A DNA stretch of 64,000 bases. It comes from Streptomyces armeniacus (GTDB lineage Bacteria; Actinomycetota; Actinomycetes; Streptomycetales; Streptomycetaceae). Location of the stretch: positions 5,199,367-5,263,366 of the forward strand of contig NZ_CP031320.1 of NCBI RefSeq assembly GCF_003355155.1, given 5' to 3'. The position numbers and the translations under genes are program-made. The notes beneath the pieces are model-generated. The model made no database searches. It worked only from the letters and a program-made list of their open reading frames with translations, and had not been told where the DNA came from. Of this stretch, positions 7,724 to 15,104 are shown one piece after another (position 1 is the first letter of the stretch; every line of letters begins with the position of its first letter).

Positions 7724-8200
7724 TTACGGCCGGGGCTTGCCGCTCCCGTCAGGAGGACCGGGCGTCGCCGGGGCGTCCGCGCTCAGCCGCTTTCCCCAGC
7801 CGCGCTCGACCGACCGGCGGCATCGGCGCGGTTCGTCGCCTGCGCTGGTGAACAGCGCGGTCAGCATGGGCACTCCGTGGGCGAGTGTCTGCTGCGGCAG
7901 GGGGCCTGTGGCGACGAGTGAGGCGAGGCCGTGGCCGATGGTCCAGCTCTGTGTCGCCAGTTCCAGCGGGTCGACCTCGTCACGGAAGCGGCTGTCCGTC
8001 TTGGCCCGTTCGACGGCGCTGACGAGGCGGTGCAGGGTTTCGTCCGCGGCGCCGGCGTCTTCGAGGCCGAAGCCCGCGTCGAACATGACGCGGTAGAGGT
8101 CGGGGTTCTCCAAGGCGTTGGCCAGGTAGGCGGCGCCCAGGGCGGCGAGGTCTCGTACGGGGTCCGCGGACATCTCGACCTCCGCGAGCCGGGCGGCGGC
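7724..8200 (-). pseudogene. TetR-family regulator lacking its DNA-binding domain
   Basis: About 155 codons match the C-terminal (WHG-type) ligand domain of TetR regulators: DPVRDLAALGAAYLANALEN, LYRVMFDAGFG, and the tail TQSWTIGHGLASLVATGPLP. The N-terminal helix-turn-helix of about 50 residues is missing. Upstream of codon 8200 the open frame continues only because it runs antisense through a RidA fragment on the other strand. A product, if made, could not bind DNA in the normal way. The remnant and the RidA remnant share a break point near 8190-8200, so one deletion probably removed both N-termini. Confidence 0.72.
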
Positions 8201-8306
8201 GAAGCTCGGCGTCGACCCGGTCAAGCCGATCACGCTGCTGGGCGTTGCGGCGCTGGGGGAACCCGACCTCCTGGTCGAGGTCGAAGCCACCGCGGTCGTC
8301 GAGTAG
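8195..8306 (+). pseudogene. C-terminal remnant of a RidA-family protein
   Basis: Read on the plus strand, about 36 codons give KLGVDPVKPITLLGVAALGE followed by PDLLVEVEATAVVE and a TAG stop. This is the typical C-terminal strand of RidA/YjgF enamine deaminases. The rest of the gene (about 90 codons, including the catalytic arginine region) is missing; upstream sequence is the truncated TetR gene on the opposite strand. Two strong terminators follow within 100 bp. Confidence 0.7.
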
Positions 8307-8330
8307 CCGTATCACCGCGAGCGGGGAGAC

Positions 8331-8404
8331 GGGGGCGCCACCCCGGGTGGGTGGCGCCCCCGTCACGCGGTCACGGCCCCGGGCAGGGCGGCCGTGACCG
8401 CGTG
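8331..8404. terminator. Two adjacent bidirectional hairpins
   Basis: First hairpin: 12-bp perfect arms (GGGGGCGCCACC) with a 7-base loop at 8331-8361. Second: 15-bp perfect arms (CACGCGGTCACGGCC) with an 11-base loop at 8364-8404. They lie between the RidA remnant and the convergent DUF305 gene and probably end transcription from both sides. Confidence 0.8.
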
Positions 8405-8420
8405 CGGGGTCGTCAGCTCG

Positions 8421-9101
8421 TCAGCCCTTGCCCAGCAGGCCGTTCATCTCGGTGATCTCCTTCGTCTGGGCGGTGATCACCGCGTCGGCGAGGCGTTTGG
8501 CCGGGCCGTACGTGCCGTCCCGCTGTTCCGTCTCGGCCATGGTGACCGCGCCCTTGTGGTGTTCGATCATGAGCTTCAGGAACGCGGTGTCGAAGTCGCG
8601 TCCCTTGGACTTCTTCAGGCCGTCCAGCTGCTTGCCGCTCATCATGCCGGGCATCCGCGCGCCGCCGCCGTGGTCCGCGTGGCCGCCGCCGTGGTCCATG
8701 CCGGACATGGCGTCGTCCTCAGCGGGGACCTTCTCGTCCCACTGCTTCAGCCAGCCCGTCATGGTCCTGATCTCCGGGTCCTGGGCCTTCTTGATCTTCT
8801 TGGACAGCTCCTTGACCTGCCCGGAGGAGGCGCGGGTGGGGGCCAGGTCCGCCATCTGAACTGCCTGGCGGTGGTGCGGGATCATCTGGGTCGCGAAGTC
8901 CACGTCCGCCTGGTTGTGGTGCGCGGAGGCGGAGGCCGAGGCGGACTTACGGGCGTCCGGGCCGTCCGAGCCCGAGTCCGAGCCGGAGTCGCCGTCGGAG
9001 CCGCCGCAGGCGGACAGGGCGAGCAGCGCGGCGGTCGCTACGGCGGTGCTCGCGCCCGTACGGAGTGAACGGCCGCCGGGCAGGCGTCGGTTGAGGTTCA
9101 T
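8421..9101 (-). CDS. DUF305 lipoprotein
   Basis: Exported ferritin-like four-helix protein, 226 residues. The signal peptide ends in a lipobox (LLALSAC, Cys about residue 33) followed by a flexible Asp/Gly/Ser stretch. The DUF305 signature appears twice: DFATQMIPHHRQAVQMAD and FLKLMIEHHKGAVTMAE, each carrying the paired histidines that suggest metal binding. Between them is a His/Gly/Met-rich loop (MDHGGGHADHGGG), also suited to copper or silver. ATG 9101 follows AGGAG at 9 bases. It lies just downstream of a DUF6153 gene on the same strand, a common actinobacterial pair, probably one operon for envelope metal handling (inference). Confidence 0.88.
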   Translation of the reverse strand: MNLNRRLPGGRSLRTGASTAVATAALLALSACGGSDGDSGSDSGSDGPDARKSASASASAHHNQADVDFATQMIPHHRQAVQMADLAPTRASSGQVKELSKKIKKAQDPEIRTMTGWLKQWDEKVPAEDDAMSGMDHGGGHADHGGGARMPGMMSGKQLDGLKKSKGRDFDTAFLKLMIEHHKGAVTMAETEQRDGTYGPAKRLADAVITAQTKEITEMNGLLGKG

Positions 9102-9206
9102 GGTCGCGGAACTCCTGTTACTGGTACGTGCGTGTACGGATCGAGGCATGACGGCACGCGGCGGCCGCGCGCCCGTGGCGGGACGCGCGGCCGCCGCGGG
9201 GCGCCT

Positions 9207-9752
9207 CTAGATCCGCAGGAGTTGGAGTTCCGCGAGAGTGGGCGGGGCGCGCCCGCCCACCGGGGCGTACGACTCGGGCGAGAGCGGCGGCGGTACGGGG
9301 AGGGCCGACGACCGTACGGACGGCGCCAGCGCGCCCGTGAGCGGCGGCGAGCCGGGTACGGTCGCGGACGCGCAGTGCTGGTCCGTGTGCCTGCCGTGCG
9401 GGGAGTGGCCCTGGCCGCCGTCGTGGCAGACGCGTTCGTGCCGGTCGCCGTGCGCGGCGGGCGCCGTACGGTGGCCCGCGCCGTCGCCTTCCGTACGGTG
9501 CGCGTCGTGCTCCGTACGGTGCGCGCCGCCCGAGCCGATGGCATCCGTACGGGGGTGAGTGCCGGGGTGTGTGCCGGCGCCCGTAGGGGCGTGTGCCGCC
9601 GCCGTATTCGGCAGCGCGGCGGCGGGCGACGGCGCCAGGCCGTGCATCCCGAGCAGCCCGGCGAGCAGCGCCAGTACGAGCCCGGCCTTCGCCCGCAGCT
9701 TCGGCTGCGGACGCAGATGCGCGTGGGGCTCGGGTCGGCTCACGCGTCGCAT
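9207..9752 (-). CDS. DUF6153-like histidine-rich exported protein
   Basis: 181 residues with an N-terminal hydrophobic segment (LVLALLAGLLGMHGL, about residues 25-40) followed by a long His/Gly/Thr-rich region and a short conserved C-terminus ending LQLLRI. The layout matches the DUF6153 family found beside DUF305 in Streptomyces. The histidine density suggests metal binding outside the membrane (inference). Start ATG 9752; further upstream in-frame starts exist. The gene precedes the DUF305 gene by about 105 bp on the same strand. Confidence 0.68.
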   Translation of the reverse strand: MRRVSRPEPHAHLRPQPKLRAKAGLVLALLAGLLGMHGLAPSPAAALPNTAAAHAPTGAGTHPGTHPRTDAIGSGGAHRTEHDAHRTEGDGAGHRTAPAAHGDRHERVCHDGGQGHSPHGRHTDQHCASATVPGSPPLTGALAPSVRSSALPVPPPLSPESYAPVGGRAPPTLAELQLLRI

Positions 9753-9843
9753 CGTAGACGAGCCGCCGTACGGGCCCCGCTCCCGCACCCCGGACGACAC
9801 ATCGTAAATATGACGCTCCCTGTCAACTAAGGCGCTGATACTC

Positions 9844-9891
9844 CACGGCAACGAGCACGGCAACGAGCACGGCAACGAGCACGGCAACGAG
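9844..9891. repeat. Four perfect copies of a 12-bp tandem repeat
   Basis: CACGGCAACGAG repeated four times without error, 63 bases upstream of the FAD oxidoreductase start, between divergent genes. It could be a slippage tract that alters promoter spacing; no function is shown by the sequence. Confidence 0.9.
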
Positions 9892-9953
9892 CGCGGGCGA
9901 CCAGCGCGCCACGCGCACGCGACCCGCAGCGGCCCACGAAAAGGAGCACGGCG

Positions 9954-11312
9954 ATGAACAGCACCCACCCACTGGCCCGGCAAGTACGGGGCCCCGTCCT
10001 GGCCCCCGCCGACGACGGCTACGCCGCCGAGACCGCCGCCTTCCAGGCCGGTCTGGAGCAGCGCCCGGACCTCGTCGTGGGCGCGCTGGACGCCGACGAC
10101 GTACGGGCCGCGGTGCGGCACGCCGCCGCCCGGGGCATGCCCGTACGGGTGCAGGCGACCGGCCACGGTGTGCCCGCCGCGAGCGAGGGCGGGCTGCTGA
10201 TCAACACCCGCCGCATGGACGGCGTACGCGTCGACCCGGCCGCCCGCACCGTACGGGTGCAGGCCGGCGCGCGCTGGGAGCAGGTCATCGCGGCGGCCGC
10301 GCCGCACGGGCTCGCGCCGCTGAACGGCAGCGCGCCGCACAGCGGCGTCGTCGGCTACACGCTGGGCGGCGGACTGGGCCTGCTGGCGCGGCAGTTCGGG
10401 TACGCGGCGGACCACGTGCGGGCCCTCGACCTGGTCACGGCGGACGGGGAGCCGCGGCACGTCACGGCGCGGGAGGAGCCGGAGCTGTTCTGGGCGCTGC
10501 GCGGCGGACGTTCCGGGTTCGGCGCGGTGACCGGTCTGGAGGTCGGTCTCGTGCCGGTCCCCCGGCTCTACGGCGGCACGCTGGCCTTCGACGGCGCGCT
10601 ACTCGCCGACGTGCTGCGCGCGTACCGCGACTGGACGGCGGGCGGCCTGCCCGACGAGCTGACCTCGTCCGTGATGGCCATCGTCTACCCGGACATCCCG
10701 GCCCTCCCGGAGCCGCTGCGCGGGCGCCACGTCGTCCAGGTACGCGTCGCGTACACGGGGGACGCGGCCGAGGGCGAACGGCTGGTGGAGCCGCTGCGTA
10801 CGGTCGGCCCGCGCATCACCGAGAAGCTCGGCGACATGCCGTACACCGAGAGCCCCACGATCCACGCCGACCCGACGGACCCGCACCCGTACACGGGCAC
10901 GAACATGCTGCTGAGCGACCTCGACCTGGCGGCGGTGACGGAATTCGCCGAACAGGGCGGCCCCGGCGCGGAGTTCTTCAGCGTGGTGCAGCTGCAGCAG
11001 CTCGGGGGCGCGCTCGCGCGTCCGCCGCGGGACGGCAACGCGGTGGGGCACCGGGACGCGCGGTACTCGCTGAGCGTCCTGTCGGTGGCGGCGCAGCCGG
11101 AGGAGGCCGCGGCCCGCGCGTTCCACGGGCGGCTGGAGGAGCCGCTGAAGCCGTGGGCGGTCGGCCGGTTCCTGAACTTCCTGTTCGGGGCGGTCGACCC
11201 GGGCCGGCTGCGCGAGGCGTACGAGCCGGAGACGTGGCGGCGGCTGGAGGAGCTGCGGGAGGCGTACGACCCGTCGGGGCTGTTCCGTACGGAGGCGGCG
11301 ACGGGCAGCTGA
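9954..11312 (+). CDS. FAD-binding (berberine-bridge-type) oxidoreductase
   Basis: Oxygen-dependent flavoprotein of the PCMH/BBE family, 452 residues. The FAD domain covers residues 35-210, with TGHG supplying the histidine for covalent 8-alpha flavin linkage and GYTLGGGLGLLARQFGYAAD the second flavin motif. The cysteine that makes the second covalent bond in bicovalent members is absent (the place reads APHSGVVG), so single-bond attachment is expected. The C-terminal BBE-type segment ends with EAYDPSGLFR rather than the usual KYDP-N-F motif. ATG 9954 follows AAGGAG. It stands alone and is terminated by a hairpin at 11336. Substrate unknown; relatives oxidise sugars or secondary metabolites. 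Confidence 0.88.
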   Translation: MNSTHPLARQVRGPVLAPADDGYAAETAAFQAGLEQRPDLVVGALDADDVRAAVRHAAARGMPVRVQATGHGVPAASEGGLLINTRRMDGVRVDPAARTVRVQAGARWEQVIAAAAPHGLAPLNGSAPHSGVVGYTLGGGLGLLARQFGYAADHVRALDLVTADGEPRHVTAREEPELFWALRGGRSGFGAVTGLEVGLVPVPRLYGGTLAFDGALLADVLRAYRDWTAGGLPDELTSSVMAIVYPDIPALPEPLRGRHVVQVRVAYTGDAAEGERLVEPLRTVGPRITEKLGDMPYTESPTIHADPTDPHPYTGTNMLLSDLDLAAVTEFAEQGGPGAEFFSVVQLQQLGGALARPPRDGNAVGHRDARYSLSVLSVAAQPEEAAARAFHGRLEEPLKPWAVGRFLNFLFGAVDPGRLREAYEPETWRRLEELREAYDPSGLFRTEAATGS

Positions 11313-11335
11313 CGCGTGCGGGAGGCGAACGGCAG

Positions 11336-11369
11336 GGCGGGCAGGGCGCGGTGAGGAGCCCTGCCCGCC
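11336..11369. terminator. Hairpin after the FAD oxidoreductase
   Basis: Perfect 12-bp arms GGCGGGCAGGGC with a 10-base loop, 24 bp after the oxidoreductase stop. Confidence 0.75.
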
Positions 11370-11584
11370 GTCTGGGGGGTGTGACGCCGCCGGGCGGCCG
11401 GAACGGCCGGTGGTCAAGTGGCCGGGCGGCGGCGCTGGTTGGTGCCGCTCGTACGTGCTGTACGTGCCGTACGTGCGCCGTACACGTGCTGGTTGGTGCG
11501 GTGGCGCGGTGGCGCGGTGGCGCGGTGGTGCCGTGATGCCTTGATGCCGGGCGCCGGCAGTGGTGTGCCGCCGGCGCTGCGACC

Positions 11585-11623
11585 CGTTACGGGGCCGGCC
11601 GTGGGGGAACCGGCCCCGTAACG
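11585..11623. terminator. Hairpin after the GH16 gene
   Basis: Perfect 14-bp arms CGTTACGGGGCCGG with an 11-base loop, ending 8 bp from the GH16 stop codon on the minus strand. Confidence 0.82.
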
Positions 11624-11630
11624 GTGGCCG

Positions 11631-12557
11631 CTAGTCGGAGGTGCTCACGCGGACGTAGTCCACGACGAGTTCCTGCGGGAACTGCGTGCTGTCGTCGGGG
11701 TCGCCGGGCCAGTAGCCGCCGACCGCCAGGTTGAGGATGAGGAAGAACTCCTTGTTGAACACCCAGTTCTTGCCGCCGAGGTCGGCCGGCGTACGTGTCT
11801 GGTAGACGTTCCCGTCCACCGACCACGTGACCTTGTCCGGTGCCCAGTCGATGGCGAAGGTGTGGAAGTCGTCGGCGAACTCCTCGCCGTTCGGCAGCGA
11901 GTACGAGGCGCCGATCGCGGCGTCGCCCGAGTAGTCGGGGCCGTGCAGCGTGCCGTGCACGGTGCCGGGCTCCTTGCCGACGTTCTCCATGACGTCGATC
12001 TCGCCGCAGTTGGGCCAGCCGACGTCACCCATGTCGTTGCCGAGCATCCAGAACGCGGGCCACATGCCCTGGCCCCGCGGCACCTTCATGCGGGCCTCGA
12101 CGTGCCCGTACTGCTGGGTGAACTTGCCGGAGGTGTTCAGCCGTGCCGAGGTGTACTCGCAGGGGCCGTACCAGCACTGGTAGTTGCCCGGGTTCTCCTT
12201 GCGGGCGGTGATCACCAGGTTGCCGTTGCCGTCGAGCGCGGCGTTGTCGCTCCCGCCGGTGTACCACTGGCGTTCGTGGTTGTTGACGTTGTCGCCGGTC
12301 TCGATCTGCCACTTGCTGCCGTCGACCGCCGATCCCGCGGCGCCGTCGAAGTTGTCCTCGAAGGTGACGGCCTTGGTGCCGGCCTTGGCATCAGCCTTGG
12401 CCTGGGCGGAGCTCGGGGCGGCGGGCTTGTCCTCGGAGGCCATGCCGGTGTTCACGGTCGTCCAGCTCAGGACCGCCGCCATGCCGACGGCCAGGGCCGC
12501 GGTCGTACGAGGGCGTCGTCTCGCGTGGTTCAGCTGCCTTTGGAAGATGGAACTCAC
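11631..12557 (-). CDS. Secreted glycoside hydrolase family 16 beta-glucanase
   Basis: Exported endo-beta-glucanase, most likely a 1,3-beta-glucanase (laminarinase), 308 residues. The basic N-terminus (HARRRPRTTA) and hydrophobic core form a signal peptide ending near residue 40. The GH16 domain spans about residues 64-307. The catalytic motif EIDVME (186-191) holds nucleophile and acid/base, and the family signature WPAFWMLG lies just before. There is no carbohydrate-binding module. The GTG start at 12557 gives the only complete signal peptide, though its ribosome site is weak. A promoter (12694-12722) and an AGAGCGCTCT operator lie upstream; the same operator core precedes the GH81 glucanase at 57 kb. 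A terminator follows directly. Confidence 0.9.
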   Translation of the reverse strand: MSSIFQRQLNHARRRPRTTAALAVGMAAVLSWTTVNTGMASEDKPAAPSSAQAKADAKAGTKAVTFEDNFDGAAGSAVDGSKWQIETGDNVNNHERQWYTGGSDNAALDGNGNLVITARKENPGNYQCWYGPCEYTSARLNTSGKFTQQYGHVEARMKVPRGQGMWPAFWMLGNDMGDVGWPNCGEIDVMENVGKEPGTVHGTLHGPDYSGDAAIGASYSLPNGEEFADDFHTFAIDWAPDKVTWSVDGNVYQTRTPADLGGKNWVFNKEFFLILNLAVGGYWPGDPDDSTQFPQELVVDYVRVSTSD

Positions 12558-12693
12558 CTCGTCTGCGCTGTGGGGGGAACGCTGTTGTGAGTGACAAGGG
12601 TGAGGCCCTCGTGCCGGGCAGCGGGCCGGTAGGCATGCCGCTGGCCGGCCCGACAACGGGCTCGCCGCAGGTCCATACTTTTCTCGGTCCGTG

Positions 12694-12722
12694 AGTTAAC
12701 TCTCTTGATGAGGTCCCGTCAA
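12694..12722 (-). promoter_or_regulatory. Sigma-70-like promoter for GH16
   Basis: On the minus strand TTGACG, 17 bases, TTAACT, about 130 bp upstream of the GH16 start. The -10 lies inside the palindrome GAGTTAACTC. Confidence 0.6.
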
Positions 12723-12752
12723 GATGCGTGTCATCACGTCAACTCTTGAATA

Positions 12753-12762
12753 AGAGCGCTCT
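12753..12762. promoter_or_regulatory. CebR-like palindrome upstream of GH16
   Basis: AGAGCGCTCT, perfect 10-bp palindrome. Together with three flanking bases (CTG before it on the minus strand) it is identical over 13 bp to the site before the GH81 gene. The core GAGCGCTC is also that of the known CebR/CelR LacI-family operator (TGGGAGCGCTCCCA). It lies about 30 bp upstream of the -35. Confidence 0.65.
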
Positions 12763-12801
12763 CAGGAAGAAACGTGCCGCCAAACGGGCTACCCCGCTGA
12801 T

Positions 12802-12823
12802 CCGCCCGGGTGACCCCCGGGCG
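12802..12823. terminator. Compact GC hairpin
   Basis: CCGCCCGGG and CCCGGGCGG arms around a 4-5 base loop, between the GH16 control region and the next plus-strand gene. It probably insulates the two units, and supports a start for the next gene after this point. Confidence 0.55.
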
Positions 12824-12844
12824 GCACGGGTCGTTGGTCAGGTC

Positions 12845-13447
12845 ATGGCAGTAATGGTGAAGCACTGGACGACTGCCGACGGTCGGGAAGAAACGGTTCC
12901 GTGCCCGCCGGTGAGCTCGCTGGGAACACCCATCTACGAGGCCCTGCTGCGCGAGTGGTCGCGCGAGGGCCGCACCGTACCGGGGGAGGACGACCCCGCG
13001 CGTGCGTACGCGTCCGGGCGCCCCCGCTCGTACGCGACCGGGCCCGGCCCCTCGTACGAGCCCCCGCCCCCGCCGCCGACGGCGCGGCCGATGTCGTACG
13101 AGGGGGGCAGGCGTACGGACTCCGGGCGGTACGAGTCCGCGTACGACTCCCCGCACCCGTACGACATGGACCCGCCGCGTCCGCTGGCCCCCCAGGCCGT
13201 CCCGGCCCCCCAGGCCTCCCGGGCTCCGCAGACCGTGACCGCCTCGGCCGACCGGACCGACCGGCACGACCGGACCGACCCGCACGCACGGCCCGCGTCG
13301 GTCGTGTCCGTCGCCTCGACCGGGCCGGTCACCTCGCCGGGGTCGGTCGGGCAGGTCACCTCGGTCACCGTGGCCGCCCCCGCGGGGGACGGCGGTGCGG
13401 CGGCACCGGACGACGAGCCGGTGTGGCAGCGCGTCGGCACCCTGTGA
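12845..13447 (+). CDS. Actinobacterial protein of unknown function with disordered tail
   Basis: 200 residues. The first 50 (MAVMVKHWTTADGREE, then LGTPIYEALLREWSREGRTVPG) look ordered and resemble a small conserved Streptomyces protein; the remaining 150 are low-complexity Pro/Ser/Tyr/Asp/Val and probably disordered. An upstream GTG at 12728 is in frame but would place the coding region across a hairpin and the GH16 operator, so ATG 12845 is preferred despite a weak ribosome site. Function unknown. Confidence 0.6.
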   Translation: MAVMVKHWTTADGREETVPCPPVSSLGTPIYEALLREWSREGRTVPGEDDPARAYASGRPRSYATGPGPSYEPPPPPPTARPMSYEGGRRTDSGRYESAYDSPHPYDMDPPRPLAPQAVPAPQASRAPQTVTASADRTDRHDRTDPHARPASVVSVASTGPVTSPGSVGQVTSVTVAAPAGDGGAAAPDDEPVWQRVGTL

Positions 13448-13501
13448 GTACGCGCGCCCACCCGCGTCCGGAGCAGCGTCCCGGCTGCTCGGGTCGCCGT
13501 C

Positions 13502-14740
13502 GTGGGCGTGAGCCGTCAGATTGGGACGGTGAAGGAGTATCCGGGCAGCGAAGACGCCTCCCCTGCCGTCAACGGCGCCGACCAGGCCCGTCGTACCCTT
13601 CCGCACCCGTACGCGCGCTGGATTCCGGCCGCGCTGATCGCCGCCGGCGTGATCGTCGACCTGTCGCTGCCGCCGGACTACACGCCCACCGCCCTGTTCG
13701 CCGCCGCCCCGCTGGTCGCCGCTCCGCTGCTGTCCGCGGTGGGCACGGCCGCCTGCGGCATCGCCGCGCTGGCCTCCCTGCTCCTGGTGCTGTACTTCGT
13801 CGGCGGGCCCACCTGGGGCGACGAGGTGATGACGGTGGCGACCATGGCCACCGTGGTCGTCCTCGCCATCGGCATCAACCGCCTCGTCCGCCGCAGCAAC
13901 CGGCAGCTGGCCTCCGCCCGCGGCATCGCCGAGGCCGCCCAGCTCGCCGTGCTGCCCGTGCCTCCGGCGCGTATCGGCGGCCTCGACATCGCCGCGCGCT
14001 ACGAGGCGGCGCAGTCCGACGCCCGTATCGGCGGCGACCTCTACGCGGTGCAGGAGACGCCGTACGGCGTGCGGCTCATCGTCGGCGACGTACGCGGCAA
14101 GGGCCTCGGGTCGGTGGAGGCCGTCGCGATCGTCATCGGTGCGTTCCGCGAGTCCGCCGAGGAGGAGCCGACCCTGGAGGGCGTCGCGCTCCGGCTGGAG
14201 CGGGCGCTGCAACGGGAGGGCGGCAGGCGCCGCGGGCTGGACCAGTTCGAGGGGTTCACCACCGCCGCGCTCGCCGAGGTGCCGGCCGCGGATCCGGGGC
14301 GGCTGCGGATCGTCAACCGCGGCCACCCCGCGCCGCTTCTCTTCTTCGAGGGCACCCCGCGTTATCTGGAGCCGTCCGTGTCCGCGCTGCCGCTCGGCAT
14401 GAGCGAGCTCGGCTGGTGGCCGGACCGCGCGTACGAGGCGTACCTGCCGCCCGGCGCCCAACTCCTCCTCTACACCGACGGGCTGTCCGAGTCCCGCGAC
14501 CAGCACGGCACGTTCTACGACCCGGTCAGGCGGCTGTCCGGGCACCGCTTCACGGGTCCGGAGGCGCTGCTGGACACGCTCGTCGCGGACGTACGGAAGC
14601 ACGCGGGCGGCGGGAACACGGACGACATGGCGCTGCTGGCGCTGGGGCGGCGCTCGGACGGGGCGCGGGAGGCGAAGCCGCCGGGGGCGCGGCCGCCGGG
14701 GGTGTGGGGCGGGCCCGAACACGGCCCGAACGGACGCTGA
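13502..14740 (+). CDS. Membrane-anchored PP2C/SpoIIE-type protein phosphatase
   Basis: Serine phosphatase of the RsbU/SpoIIE family, 412 residues. Three hydrophobic segments lie in residues 40-125 (for example AALIAAGVIVDLSL and ATMATVVVLAIGI). A linker leads to the PP2C-like domain from about residue 150: RIGGDLYAVQ and VGDVRGKG supply metal-binding aspartates, GFTTAALAE and NRGHPAPLL follow, and the end motif is YTDGLSES then NTDDMALLALG. Such enzymes dephosphorylate anti-anti-sigma factors in partner-switching stress pathways; no partner lies beside it. GTG 13502 or 13508 may be the start; no strong ribosome site is visible. Confidence 0.85.
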   Translation: MGVSRQIGTVKEYPGSEDASPAVNGADQARRTLPHPYARWIPAALIAAGVIVDLSLPPDYTPTALFAAAPLVAAPLLSAVGTAACGIAALASLLLVLYFVGGPTWGDEVMTVATMATVVVLAIGINRLVRRSNRQLASARGIAEAAQLAVLPVPPARIGGLDIAARYEAAQSDARIGGDLYAVQETPYGVRLIVGDVRGKGLGSVEAVAIVIGAFRESAEEEPTLEGVALRLERALQREGGRRRGLDQFEGFTTAALAEVPAADPGRLRIVNRGHPAPLLFFEGTPRYLEPSVSALPLGMSELGWWPDRAYEAYLPPGAQLLLYTDGLSESRDQHGTFYDPVRRLSGHRFTGPEALLDTLVADVRKHAGGGNTDDMALLALGRRSDGAREAKPPGARPPGVWGGPEHGPNGR

Positions 14741-14915
14741 TCACACCGTGATCCACTTCCAGCCGTGCCCCAATTGCCCTTCCGTGAAACCAAAGTCCGG
14801 GCCAAAGCGTTTGCAAAATCGTTGGAACCGCTTGGAATCTCGGCCGCAAGTCTATTAACGTTCGATAACGCAGCGCGGTCGTCACTGCCGTCACGAGAGA
14901 CGGCACCGTGCGCCG

Positions 14916-15078
14916 TCGCCTAATCCCGCAAGTGCAACAACACGAGCAACAACTTGACACACCTGCACCGAGGGAGCCGGGGAACCACCAATTGGGGTGA
15001 ATCGGACTCGTCCCGCCCATGGACGCGGCCCGTAGGAGACCTTCCTGCTCCGAACCCGTCAGCTAACCCGGTAGGCGA
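14916..15078 (+). promoter_or_regulatory. c-di-AMP (ydaO-yuaA) riboswitch
   Basis: The 5' leader of the M23 peptidase gene carries hallmark ydaO elements in order: GAGCCGGGGAACC, GGGGTGAATC, GTAGGAGACC, and CCGAACCCGTCAGCTAACC then CGGTAGGCG. The outer helix P1 can form between TCGCCTA (14916-14922) and TAGGCGA (15072-15078). In actinobacteria this riboswitch commonly precedes cell-wall hydrolase and rpf genes and turns expression off when c-di-AMP is bound. The start codon lies 27 bases after P1. Confidence 0.9.
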
Positions 15079-15104
15079 GAAGGAAGGAAAGGAGAGCGCC
15101 CCCA

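Larger units (their letters stand above)
11313..11630. other. Intergenic region with two terminators and 8-bp repeats
   Basis: No gene is seen. The stretch holds the terminator of the oxidoreductase, a run of CGTACGTG-like words, four near-perfect copies of an 8-bp unit GCGGTGGC at 11498-11529, and the terminator of the convergent GH16 gene. Confidence 0.7.

Noticed and set aside
8195..8290. True N-terminus for the TetR protein
   Set aside because: The segment reads as a RidA C-terminus on the other strand and has no helix-turn-helix.
9844..9891. CRISPR array
   Set aside because: The 12-bp units are directly tandem without spacers and no cas gene is near.
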